A stretch of 64,000 nucleotides of DNA from Sarcophilus harrisii. Taxonomy: Eukaryota > Chordata > Mammalia > Dasyuromorphia > Dasyuridae. Below the pieces are notes generated by a model. That model ran no database searches, was not told the DNA's origin, and was given only the letters and a program-made list of their open reading frames with translations. The stretch's first letter is position 1, and every line of letters starts with the position of its first letter. Positions 43,501 to 51,792 of this stretch are shown here, one piece after another. A program made the position numbers and the translations under genes. Where the stretch lies: positions 426,215,669 through 426,279,668 of the forward strand of contig NC_045429.1 in NCBI RefSeq assembly GCF_902635505.1, given 5' to 3'.

Positions 43501-46068
43501 AATAGAAAGCAGCTCAGGGCAGCAAGATGAATTTTGTATCATCAGAAGATCTAGGCCTGAATCCCTATGTTGCTGCCTGCTTTTGTGATTTTGACCAAGT
43601 TATATCATTTCTTTAAACCTTGATCCTTTCATATATAAAATAGGATGGGGATAGCTACTGACATAGTTGCCAGAGCACTGTTCAAATCCAGACTCAAACA
43701 TTTAGTAGCTATATAATCAGGGACAAGTCACTTAACCACCATTAACCCCAGAACCTTGTGTCTACTGCTCCCATCTACCCCTCTTGTCATTTCCAAAACA
43801 GGGGTCCTCAAACTTTTTAAATAGGGGGCCAGTTCACTGTCCCTTAGACTGTTGGAGGGCCGGACTATAGTAAAAACAAAAACTTTGTTTTGTGAGCCTT
43901 TAAATAAACTTCATAGCCCTGGGTGAGGGGGATAAACGTCCTCAGCTGCTGCATCTGGCCCACAGGCCGTAGTTTGAGGACCCCTGGTTTAGAGACTTGA
44001 AGCCTCTAGAAGCCATCTTCTCTATTCCTTTTCCTTTCAGCAAGATGACTCTTCACTAAAATCAGAAGATGGCTTCTGAGATTCCTTCCTGCTCTAAATA
44101 TAGACTCTAAAGACTTATCCCATAATAATAGTAAACCTAATACACTATAAGAATCTGAAGCTTCAGAAATTAAATTAATTTAGTTTAGCTCTAATTCCAA
44201 GTATATTTTGACAAATAGAGGCAAACACTCATATGGCAATATAATTCTAGTGATATGTATACTTGAAAGCTGGAACTATTATCAAGTAAGCTCTGGTGTC
44301 AAGCAAACTATTCAATTAACTAGATGATCCCATTCCTTAACAAGAGTACTTTAGATAAAGATAAATTTATTGATTTTATTAATTCTAAATATATATACTA
44401 TAAACTATATTAGTACCAAAACCCTCTGTTGTAAAAATGTGTTAACTTATTTCCATTAGAAAATAGAATAAGCATTTAAGAAATAAAGATTACAACTTAC
44501 TATGTTTGTATCACTATATTCCGCAAATGTCTCCATTTTAAATTTGCACATTCTTTTTTATACACTCACGGCACTGCCCAGAAAGCAAAAGGTAGAAAAA
44601 ATCATTGATGTTGGACCCAAGGCCAAAGAATAAAAAAATGAGGCAAGAAAAAAGGAATATAACATGACTCTTATCATAACATGAGCAAAGGCCAAAACTA
44701 GACTCCAAGAATCTTTGCTTTGTTTTCTTGAAAATTCAGGTGAACTGAGAGACAGTGATCAATTTATTTGTAGTTTTATGAAGTATAAGAAATCAAAGAA
44801 CAGAATTGGGTAGGTTGGGGAAAGCAAGGCAATTAGTTATAGGGCTGGCAGCATCCTGTGTGGGGACAACACAATTAGCTGGAAATTGGAAATGAGAGGC
44901 TGGTAATAACTCCCTTCTTCCCTCTGGTGACTAAGGGATGTTCATTGTTTGAGTCTACCACACTTCTCTGAATAATAAAGCACACATAGCTTGGTGGTAT
45001 AAAGACCAGATTTCCTAGTGTCCACCTGCATCCTTCAAGGGTAACAGATTTCCTTGAAACAAGAACAGAGCAATGATTAGCAGGAGAATTGAACTTCTAG
45101 ACTTCACTCATAGGCAGAGACAAATCTGGCTTGAGCAATCATTCTAAATGGGACAGTAATACAGAATAGGATCAACTATAGAATCCATTATAAAATGATA
45201 CAAAATCCATTTAATTTCTTCACCTCCTTCTCAGAGTGGTATTAAGGGAATTAGAAACTATTTCCTGTAGGCATTTCCTTGTGAATTATAAAGACGATGT
45301 CAATCTTAGGGTTTTGGGTCCAGTTTTCAGTTCCTTCTGCCTGTATGTTCAGGACCTATCAAAGCTGGCGGTAGTATCAGGTGACAGATGAAAAAGGGTA
45401 CCACTCAATTGGGATCCTTGGCTAATGCCATAGGATGCTGCGAGACACTCGGATCAAGTTGTCCTTTCTAAATCATTCTTACCCAAAGGCAGCAAGCCTT
45501 TATGGGTAATGTCTCTTGGTCCTTTTTGTCTATTGGATAATTCAGAACCTCTTCCTTTTTTGACCCCATTTTGAGGATCGGTGATTCAGTTACACTGTTC
45601 ATTCCTTGCCATCGGCATCCATTTGCCTAATATTTAATTATCCCTTGCCCATTTCCCCCTTCTCTAGGGAGCTGAGCCAAACTACCAAGTCTTGATGCGC
45701 ATCCTCATCTCTCGAAGCGAGACTGACCTCCTAAGCATAAGAGCAGAGTTCAAGAAGAAGTTTGGAAAGTCCCTCTATTCATCTCTCCAGGTCAGACCAG
45801 GATAAGGGACCCACTCCTGAGGGGCAATTCACTCGCTTGTGCCCCAGAGTCCTCTTCACATTCTGTCACCATTAGTCCTATGGGTTCAATTCAGAGTTAG
45901 GGGCTCCAGGGAGGGTATTTCTCCCTGTGGGTAGTGCGCTGGGGGGAACTGAATCTGGAACGTGGTGGGAATGGGCTTATTGATACTTGATTCCCCTCTC
46001 TTCAGGAGGCCATGAGAGGGGACTGCCGGTCAGCTTTACTGGCCCTATGCCGGGCTGAAGACATTTGA
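27474..46068 (+). CDS. ANXA9: ANXA9, annexin A9 (complete CDS, 12 coding exons)
   Basis: Coding exons: 27474-27548, 27727-27823, 28151-28245, 28487-28600, 28883-28973, 30373-30452, 30876-30935, 32095-32179, 32273-32368, 32460-32518, 45668-45790, 46006-46068. They sum to 1,038 bases, giving 345 residues as in human. All junctions are GT/AG and in phase. The protein begins [19 protein letters not shown], has four annexin repeats and ends LCRAEDI. Annexins bind acidic phospholipid; ANXA9 is the atypical member whose calcium sites are degenerate. Here the first-repeat loop reads [13 protein letters not shown], without the usual GxGTDE form. The ATG exon (27460-27548) begins 14 bases before the start codon. 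Two exons are parted by a 13.1-kb, repeat-filled intron, while the rest of the gene is compact. Confidence 0.97.
28974..30372 (+). other. ANXA9 intron with MIR-like SINE and pyrimidine tract
   Basis: It contains a reverse MIR-like SINE at about 29,558-29,770 (AATAATAGCTAGTGTTTCTGTAG ... AATGAGGAAACTGAGGCAGA) and a CTTT/CTTCC-rich tract at about 29,930-30,075. I see no further exon. Confidence 0.6.
29558..29770 (-). repeat. MIR-like SINE, reverse orientation
   Basis: The phrases CACTTTACAATTATCTCATTTGATC, AGATGCTATTATCATGATCTCC and TGAGGAAACTGAGGCAGAAAG are typical of a reversed MIR-class element. The copy is well preserved. Confidence 0.8.
30585..30795 (+). repeat. MIR-like SINE in an ANXA9 intron
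   Basis: GTCAGGAGACATAGATTTAGAATCC, GGTGATTTCTCTGGACCTC and TTTCCTCATGTGTGAAATGGGGATAAT follow the MIR order. Ends are approximate. Confidence 0.7.
30936..32094 (+). other. ANXA9 intron without repeats
   Basis: A unique, moderately GC-rich intron of 1,159 bases. Several open frames of about 100 codons occur on both strands but lack conserved sequence or fitting splice sites. I see nothing else. Confidence 0.5.
33270..33730 (-). mobile_element. L1 3'-end fragment, minus orientation
   Basis: The reverse strand ends in the A/T-rich tail seen in several places here (ACATGTAATTG...AATAAAATA). The same tail pattern occurs at about 38,222 and 41,985, and inner phrases such as TTTGCATCAGCTCTTAAGTCTTTCC match the piece at 38,600. 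Ends are rough. Confidence 0.6.
33885..33934. repeat. Perfect 23-base inverted repeat (hairpin) touching a SINE
   Basis: Left arm 33,885-33,907 (starts CAATACCAGTTCAAG) and right arm 33,912-33,934 (ends CTTGAACTGGTATTG) are perfect reverse complements with the 4-base spacer CATA. The right arm ends exactly where the SINE at 33,935 begins. Confidence 0.95.
33935..34100 (+). repeat. WSINE-like marsupial SINE
   Basis: It begins CAGCTAGGGGGTGCAGTGGA and contains TAGAGCACCAGCTCTGAAG, TCAGGAGGACCTGAGTTCA and CTAGCTGTGTGAACCTGGGCAA, then an (AAAAC)n-type tail running into a CA repeat. This is the common marsupial tRNA-headed SINE form. Confidence 0.85.
34100..36370 (-). mobile_element. L1 5' half (5' UTR/ORF1 and start of ORF2), minus orientation
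   Basis: Read in reverse, the segment starts with a GC-richer 5' UTR (about 36,370-35,800, opening GAGATGATGGCAGAATAGG). It goes on to a coiled-coil ORF1-like part (35,600-34,800) and ends in early ORF2 sequence cut by TA microsatellites at 34,105-34,145, 34,270-34,296 and 34,525-34,562. It is decayed, and no long frame remains. Confidence 0.65.
36371..37180 (-). mobile_element. L1 3' end joined to early ORF2 sequence, minus orientation
   Basis: 36,371-36,960 is the reverse of the ORF2 C-terminal/3' region (phrases like the reverse of 'ATTGTGAACTGATTTAACTATTCTG'). From about 36,975 it jumps to the stretch that at 39,504 belongs to early ORF2. The middle of ORF2 is missing. Confidence 0.55.
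38222..41075 (-). mobile_element. L1 copy lacking mid-ORF2, minus orientation
   Basis: Read in reverse from about 41,075 (GTGGGGCCAAGATGATGGATTAGG), it has a 5' UTR, then an ORF1-like region (40,700-39,950), then early ORF2 (reverse of 39,530-39,212, with GGGATAGCAATTGTGATCTC encoding GIAIVIS). From about 39,210 it has only the ORF2 end and 3' UTR (39,200-38,222, with the reverse of the ATGGAGTACTATTGTGCTTC motif). At about 2.85 kb this is under half a full L1. Confidence 0.6.
39580..39775. repeat. Pure pyrimidine tract (CCT/CTT)n
   Basis: About 195 bases nearly all C and T on the plus strand (CCTCCTCCTCCTCTTCC..., then CTCTCTCT). It lies inside the L1 copy. Polypurine/polypyrimidine tracts of this length can form triplex DNA. 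Confidence 0.9.
41355..41545 (-). repeat. MIR-like SINE, reverse orientation
   Basis: GTGCTAAGGATCTTACAAGTATTATCTCAT and TTGAGAAAACTGAGGCAAACAG with AAGTGACTTGCTAAATGTCACAC mark a reversed MIR-class element between two L1 pieces. Confidence 0.75.
41548..42330 (-). mobile_element. L1 fragments (early ORF2 copy, then 3' tail), minus orientation
   Basis: 41,555-41,880 is a diverged copy of 39,212-39,530. A (CTGT/CTTC)n tract follows at 41,878-41,962. From about 41,975 the typical L1 3' tail sequence appears, so a second insertion or deletion is joined here. Confidence 0.6.
42340..43180. other. AT-rich decayed repeat stretch
   Basis: Phrases such as CCATATGACAACTTAAATAC ... CTTCTTTTCTCCAGG resemble a widespread old mammalian repeat, but I cannot name it. 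There is no gene in it. Confidence 0.4.
43265..43750 (+). repeat. Cluster of three MIR-like SINE pieces
   Basis: About 43,265-43,440 (AGCATTAGACTGGGGTTAGGAG ... CTCATCTGTAAAAG), about 43,505-43,655 (GATCTAGGCCTGAATCCC ... TATAAAATAGGATGGGG) and about 43,665-43,748 (CAAATCCAGACTCAAACATTTAG ... CAAGTCACTTAACC). All are on the plus strand and at different stages of decay. Confidence 0.65.
43745..44063 (+). repeat. Duplicate of part of the ANXA9 3' UTR, split by a hAT element
   Basis: 43,745-43,790 and 43,988-44,063 align with about 46,076-46,200, just after the ANXA9 stop. Shared strings include CCTTGTGTCTACTGCTCC and GCCATCTTCTCTATTC. I estimate about 90% identity over about 120 bases. The real 3' UTR has no hAT insertion. 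Confidence 0.85.
43799..43986. mobile_element. hAT miniature element with perfect 16-base terminal inverted repeats
   Basis: A 188-base non-autonomous DNA transposon bounded by CAGGGGTCCTCAAACT and its exact reverse complement. Inside it has GGGCCAGTTCACTGTCCC, GGAGGGCCGGAC and CTGGCCCACAGGCCG, the make-up of hAT/Charlie miniature elements. The flanking 8-mers do not match, so the target duplication is lost or altered. It sits inside a copy of the ANXA9 3' UTR. Confidence 0.85.
44100..45667 (+). other. Unique intron sequence before ANXA9 exon 11
   Basis: AT-rich to about 44,600, then mostly unique. No gene or named repeat is supported. Confidence 0.5.
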
Positions 46069-46340
46069 CACGCAGCCCCCAGGACCTTGTGTCTACTGCT
46101 CCCATCTACCCCTCTTGTCTAAGGATTAGAGACTTGAAGGCTCTAGAGGCCATCTTCTCTATTCTTTTTCCTTTAAACAAGATGACTCTTAACTAAAACC
46201 AAAAAGGAATCTCTCATCTGCCCCTAAATTTCATCTATAACCTCGATAGGATTCTACTAAAACCTATATGCCAGAGTTAAGGATAATCTGCTCTCCTGGC
46301 TTCTAGCTCTGCCCTGGCTCTTCCAGTCTTTACAAGGCAC
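46069..46340 (+). other. ANXA9: ANXA9 3' UTR
   Basis: Sequence directly after TGA. I find no plain AATAAA before the MINDY1 3' end; AATAAT occurs near 46,545. Part of it (about 46,076-46,200) is duplicated at about 43,745-44,063. Confidence 0.5.
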
Positions 46341-46904
46341 TTATGTTCAGTGGAGAACCTCACAAGTGCCTAAACTCTACAGGCAAATTTATGGTTTGTG
46401 TTCTCTTGGCGGGGAGCTGGAGAGGCTTTGATCTGCACTTTCAAAACACAAACAGGAACTGTTTTCAGATCCACTTCCTCTACTATGTATCCTCTTGTCT
46501 GTTTCCCAGACTCACCATTCATTCTTCCTTGGGGAAGAAAGACAATAATATAGACCAACAATTAAGAAAAGCGTCAGAAGGCAGAAGTTACTAAATCAGA
46601 GGCTGCAAGAGAGGAAATATCTTCCATGTTAGGTAGATATAAGGAATTGGGACCAGGAAATCTTTTAGAACTTCTGTGATCAGCATGTAGCCTGACCCAA
46701 ATCTCATGCACCAAGTGATGATTTAGCATTAGAACATTATGAATATAGGGTCTATGATGAAAAACAAGAGCAACAAAATGGAGTTTAATCTTCCTCTGGT
46801 GGCTCCCTCCACATTTCTCACCCTTTCTCCACACCTCATCACAACAAATACTTCACCTTGCTCTATAGGATGATATGAAAGGTAAAGTGTACAAACAAAA
46901 CAAA

Positions 46905-47443
46905 ACAAAACAAGAACCTCAGGAAAGAAGTTTTATTTTCAAACTTCTAAGAAGGCATTACAAATGCCAGGTAGAAACCCAAACAAAACCCTGAAACCAA
47001 AATGAGAAGCATACCCTGGGCACAGCCAAGAGAAGTCCAGCAAACTGGAGATGGGGAGAAAGGGATACTCTAGACTAAGCTATTTCACCCAGGAGCCTGA
47101 GTCTGCGCATTAGTGTCTTTGTGTTATGGAGCAGAAGATGGGGCAGCATGAACCCTGCCCCTCATCTTGATGCTTCCCTGTGTGAGGGGGAGAAGGATCA
47201 GGGGACAGCAGCAGGTGGGTGTGAGATATAGGAGGCACAACCCTTGGACAACACTGAGAACAGCCCCTTGGACTTGATCAGCTCTTGCCGTGGCAATTGC
47301 TCCCTGCTCCCTAGTGCCCCACGACTAAGAAAACCCAGAAGGGCTAGGGTAAACAGGCAGGCAAATAGAGGAGCCATAAGGAGGAACCTCTCAAAGAAAT
47401 GGGGCACGTCAGACTAGGCACAGCAGCTTGGCTTGGGATACAG
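46905..47443 (-). other. MINDY1: MINDY1 3' UTR
   Basis: After TAG (47,446-47,444) the minus strand runs to AATAAA (TTTATT at 46,932-46,937 on the plus strand), giving a 3' UTR of about 520 bases. It lies tail to tail with ANXA9. Confidence 0.65.
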
Positions 47444-50400
47444 CTATAGAAGGACACAGTCTGATTCCTGCTTTGATCGCTGCCTACGTTCTCCAGCTGG
47501 ACGTCCAGATGAGGCTCCTCTCTCCTGTACCAACATGAACAAGTGGTCAATCAACCCTAGAAAAGTATCAGGAAAAACAGTCTAGGCTTATGGGACTTTG
47601 GAGAAGACGAAAGTGAAAGGGGGTACTGCTAGGATCTTGGGAAGGTTAGGAATTTGAAGATTGAGAAAATTAGGAGCTGGGTACATTGAGACTGGGAACA
47701 CGTGGAGAAACGCACTAGCATCAGGGAGGGACTGAAGAAGAGGCCCTTTGCATACTCCAGAAGTGCCAGGAAAACATAAATAGGTGGTTCACCTGTGGGG
47801 AAGGAGCACGGGGTGGCACAGGCTGGGCCTGCTGTTGCTGGTATTCCTCCTGTTGCAGCTGCCTGGCAAGTTCCAGATCACTGAGACCCAAGGTGGCTTG
47901 TTGTTGTTGTTGCTGGAGAGACAGGGCAATCATATAATCCTGAAAAACAAAACAGGGGCTAAGGAAGAAAGACACTAAGGAAACTCGTATCTAGCTTTAC
48001 AAATAAATTCCTTATCCTACTCCAGTCCCCACCTCAATTGCCGATTCTTTTCGCCTTGTAAGCAAAGATAAAAGAAAATCAAAAACTAGTTAACCTCCTA
48101 TAGTCAGATATCCCAGACAATAAGTGGGGAATTGAAGGCAGGAGAAGAAAGAAAGTCTATGGATAGTCTACATTTTACTGCCCCCCACACCTGAAATCCA
48201 CAGTCTATGGAAAGATTTCAGGAATGGGGAAAAAACACGCAACTTTATTTTCCCTAGCCTCCAAATGAAATCTAGCATTCCCTTCAATTGCAAATTGGGC
48301 ATAACAAAACAAAAAACATTAAACTGCCAAAGAGGTTGATGACACAGAAATGGCTAAGAAACTGGACTAGATCCTCTAAAACACATTAAACATCAAATTG
48401 CTTCCCATACTCTTTACCTGCTATTGCCCCCTGAAACCAGTAGAAGCCCCTGCCTGTCTCACTCACCTGATCCACCTGCCGTTGCGTCTCCTGAGATTGA
48501 GTGCCATTGCCAGCCCCGGCCTCCTTGCCCAGAGCATGGCTCAGGTGGAAGTCCGAGTCGCAGAAGCAGCTGTCTCCATCCACATTGTGCAGGCTCTCCC
48601 AAACTACCTGTTCTTCCTGCAGAAAGCCCTGATCAGTGACCAGTAGGTAGAGATGACTCTGTCAAAGTAGAAGAGAGTGTTCAGAAAACAGATGAGGAGA
48701 GTCTTGGGGACTTTTGTGAAGCTCCAACTGCTAGGAGGCAGTTGGGGCACATTTGAATCTCTTGGGTTTGGTAAAAGAATGAGTATAATTTTGGTTATTT
48801 TTAGTACCTGTTCCCAGAGGATCATAGATTTAGAGATTATTTGGGAACAAGGGAATATCTGAGCACAAATGTATCTCAAGTGTGTGATCCTCTGAGTCCT
48901 GTTCTCTCTACCTCTTCCTTACTACAGTGCTTGCCACCTAAGAGCACAGAAACGGAATCACAGCTAAGTTCTTCATTGAAGGATGTTAAACTGAGGGAGC
49001 TGGGAGAATATGACATAGGACTATGGGAGCCCTTAACCCAGCCCCTGAAACTTCCATCACCTTATGTTTGATCATAGTGCTAAAGTGATTGTTTCGGAAA
49101 AAGACGCTGAGCTCTCCTTCCTTGGCGGCCGCGGTCAGCTCACACAGCCCATGGTACGTCAGCTGTGCTGCCGTCACTTCCAGGAACTGCTCTGCGATTA
49201 GGCCTGGCAAAGGAGACACAGATGAAGATGGACTCTGCTCTAGATCCAGGATCGGAAGTTGAAAGGATCACCCAGAGGTGACCCTGGAACTCTGGGGGCC
49301 CTTTAGTGCAACCATTTTTCTTTCACCCAACCTTCCCCCCACCAGCCCCACTACTGGCCTCAGTCTTCCCTCCCCATAAAGCAGGGCTGCCTTCTGAGGG
49401 CAGAGAGGAGGCGTTACCTTCTGTCACAAGGTTGGTATCATTTGAGTGCTTACAGGTGATGATCTTCTCCACCAGCTGGTTGTAGCTCAGTTTACCAACT
49501 GCACTCACAGCCTCAGGGCTCTGCAGGGACCATGAGGTTGGATAAATGAGGAAACTCTCCCGCCTCCTACAGCCCACCTTGGCTACAGTGACATGACCAA
49601 AAGTGCCCCATCCCCCAGCTCCTAGAACTGGTACAAGGTGAACGCAGTATTTACACTTCATTGTGATGTCTTTTGTTTAAGATTAATCTGCCCAGAAATC
49701 CCCAGCAACCATTTCTTCAGCCTTCTTCCTCTCCTTTCCCTTGTAAGCTCCATTCTGTCCTTGTTGCTCTCCCCAGCATTTCTCCTGCTTCAGTTTTGTT
49801 GGGAGAAACTGAATTCTTTTCCCTCTCACCTGGGGATCCACCAGCCAGCCGTGGTAGAGGGGAATGCCAAGGAGATCAAAGACACTGCACTCTGGTGTAT
49901 ATTCGAAATCAGAGACGCCCGTGAAGCGCACGTTGACATCCAGACCCGTGGCCAGTTTGGGTAGTACTGTCATGGCATCGTCCACATTCTGGGGGAGTGG
50001 GAAGGGATAAAGGAGCCAGCCCGCACCTACACAGCCTTCACACATCTCCAACAAGAGAACTGAATCCTGCTATTTCTGTATACCCTAAGGCCCAACAGTC
50101 TTGATTTACCTCCCCCTAGAACTTTGTGTGATTCCTCCATCCCCTTCTAATCCCTCCTTTGCTTCTTCAACCCAAACAGATAAAGACCTTTCCAGGGAAA
50201 AGAATTCCTGCCTTAAAATGGGGAAATGGAAAAATACAAGGGAAAGAGGGGAGAAGGTTTGTCTAAATTGCCCAGTGATGGTCTGCCCACCTCTATTCCC
50301 CACCAATCCTTATTCTTCAGATCTCTAGCTGTCTTAGAAGTCCCTCCTGCCTTACCTGTTGAAAGTTTAGCTGTAGTGCTTCTGACTTCTCTTGTGGCTT

Positions 50401-51790
50401 GATGGATAGTAGGCAGTCTCCTACAGTAAAAAGCTCCTTATGAATCAACCCAGACAAACCTCCCAAACAAGTTCTCCTTTATCCAGGAGAATTGGAGATC
50501 CATATACAACTCAGATATGAAGATATCTTAGAAAGCATCTAGGCTCAACGCCCTAATTTAATAAATGAGGAACCAAATCCAGAGAAGTTAGTCAGAAAGG
50601 TAGCAGCCAAGCAACCTGACTACCAATCTGGTGTTCTTTTGCCAGTCAGACATATGTGGAAAGGACACTTGTTATTCTGAATTTCAATTCTAGATAAATC
50701 AACTACTTGCAGAGCCACATTGAATATCTATAGGCAACTCACTCACCGAGGTGTGCCATTAGCTCATCTGAAGTGATCATTTCCTTTTGAGGGGCCAGTT
50801 TCACCTGAAGACAAAACAGAATACCTAAAGAATTAATGGTGTGTTTTTCCTTTTTACAAAGCATTGTAGAAAAAAAGACCTATGAGAGAAAGAGGGGAAG
50901 GCTAGGGGGATGAAGTAATGTGAATAAAAACATCTATAACTACAATTTTTTTAAATGGCAGGATTGGGGTGGCTAGGTAGTGCAGTAGATGGAGCACCAG
51001 CCCTGAAGTCAGGAGGACCTGACTTCAAATCTGGTCTCAGACACTTAACACTTCCTGGCTGTGTGACCCTGGGCAAGTCACTTAACCCCAACTGCCTCTG
51101 CCAAAAAAAAAAAGGGCAGGATTAAATGCCAGGAAAAAGTCATTTTTCAAGGGGAAAGGACAAACAAGAATGGGATCTATCTTTAAGTTACTGAAACAGA
51201 TGGCATAATATGAAGTTCTATTGCTATTTGAAAAGGAGACATTCCACCCTTCCCCTCAGCAGAAACTCCTCCTATGCCCTCTTCTATATGCATATATATG
51301 TATATATATTTATATAAATACATATATATTTATAAATACATACCTTCCACTGAAGAAAAAGGATGTTCATGATGGCAAGAAGTGGACAAGGCCCATTGGT
51401 GCTTTGAGTGATAATGGGTGTTCGTTCCCCCTTCCAGGGAATCCACTTCACACAGTAGAAGTCAGTCTCATGCTGATGGTTTGAAGGAGACTGGGGAAGC
51501 TCCTGAGGGTTGGGCTCCACCTTCACTGCCTCTGCTGAAGGCTGGGTCCCTAGAACTGGCTCTGGTTGTTGTGGACCATCTTCTGGAGGTGGTGATTCCA
51601 GGTTATCCTTGTCTTCGGCAAGCTGTGAGACTTGGTCTTCTTGCCCTTCATCTGTTCCCTTAGTATCTTGAGTATCTTTGTCCTTAGGGTCCAATTCTGA
51701 CTCTGACAGGACCTCTTTATTTTCAGGGATATCTGCTTCTGGAGTTCTGATCTCATCAGGGGATGGTTGGCCAGGCTGAGGGCTCTCCAT
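47444..51790 (-). CDS. MINDY1: MINDY1 (FAM63A), K48-specific deubiquitinase (complete CDS, 9 coding exons)
   Basis: Coding exons in transcript order: 51344-51790, 50747-50804, 50356-50420, 49830-49988, 49418-49520, 49061-49203, 48467-48658, 47793-47939, 47444-47524. They sum to 1,395 bases, 464 residues (human 469), all in phase. The enzyme trims K48-linked polyubiquitin from the distal end. Catalytic residues by family knowledge are present: Gln129 and Cys135 in TQSTNGPCPLLAIMN, and His317 in FFRNNHFSTM. An acidic, disordered N-terminal region of about 110 residues comes first. After the catalytic core come a Q run, the MIU-type ubiquitin-binding helix DLELARQLQQEEYQQQQ and a C-terminal CVLL, a CaaX prenylation box (human CILL). 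The start fits Kozak (GCCATGG) and lies just after an acceptor. Confidence 0.97.
47793..47939 (-). CDS. MINDY1: MINDY1 exon with Q run and MIU helix
   Basis: Encodes DYMIALSLQQQQQQATLGL and the MIU-type helix. The Q run has six residues against four in the human protein as I recall it, made by CAA/CAG slippage (TTG repeats on the plus strand). The exon is 49 codons, phase 0 at both ends. Confidence 0.93.
50525..50640 (-). repeat. Old MIR-like SINE in a MINDY1 intron
   Basis: TAGAAAGCATCTAGGCTCAACGCCC, AATTTAATAAATGAGGAACC and CCAGAGAAGTTAG recall a reversed MIR-class repeat. It is decayed. Confidence 0.5.
50955..51118 (+). repeat. WSINE-like marsupial SINE with poly(A), MINDY1 intron
   Basis: GGTGGCTAGGTAGTGCAGTAGA, GAGCACCAGCCCTGAAG, TCAGGAGGACCTGACTTC, ACACTTAACACTTCC and TGTGTGACCCTGGGCAAGTCACTTAACCCC follow in order, with an A11 tail. 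It is a near-complete and young copy, antisense to MINDY1. Confidence 0.9.
51284..51343. repeat. TA-rich microsatellite abutting a MINDY1 splice donor
   Basis: A tract of TATA/TATATG/TATAAATA steps. The minus-strand donor GTATGT of the first coding exon is its last six bases, so the microsatellite starts within the donor consensus. Confidence 0.85.
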
Positions 51791-51792
51791 GG

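Larger units (their letters stand above)
32519..45667 (+). other. Large repeat-filled ANXA9 intron
   Basis: A 13.1-kb intron between the exon ending LYQALQ and the exon starting GAEPNYQV. From 33,250 to 42,330 it is nearly all LINE-derived with SINE insertions. 42,340-43,180 is AT-rich sequence that looks like old, decayed repeat. 43,180-44,100 holds several SINEs, a hAT miniature element and the duplicated 3' UTR piece. 44,100-45,660 is mostly unique. Confidence 0.75.
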
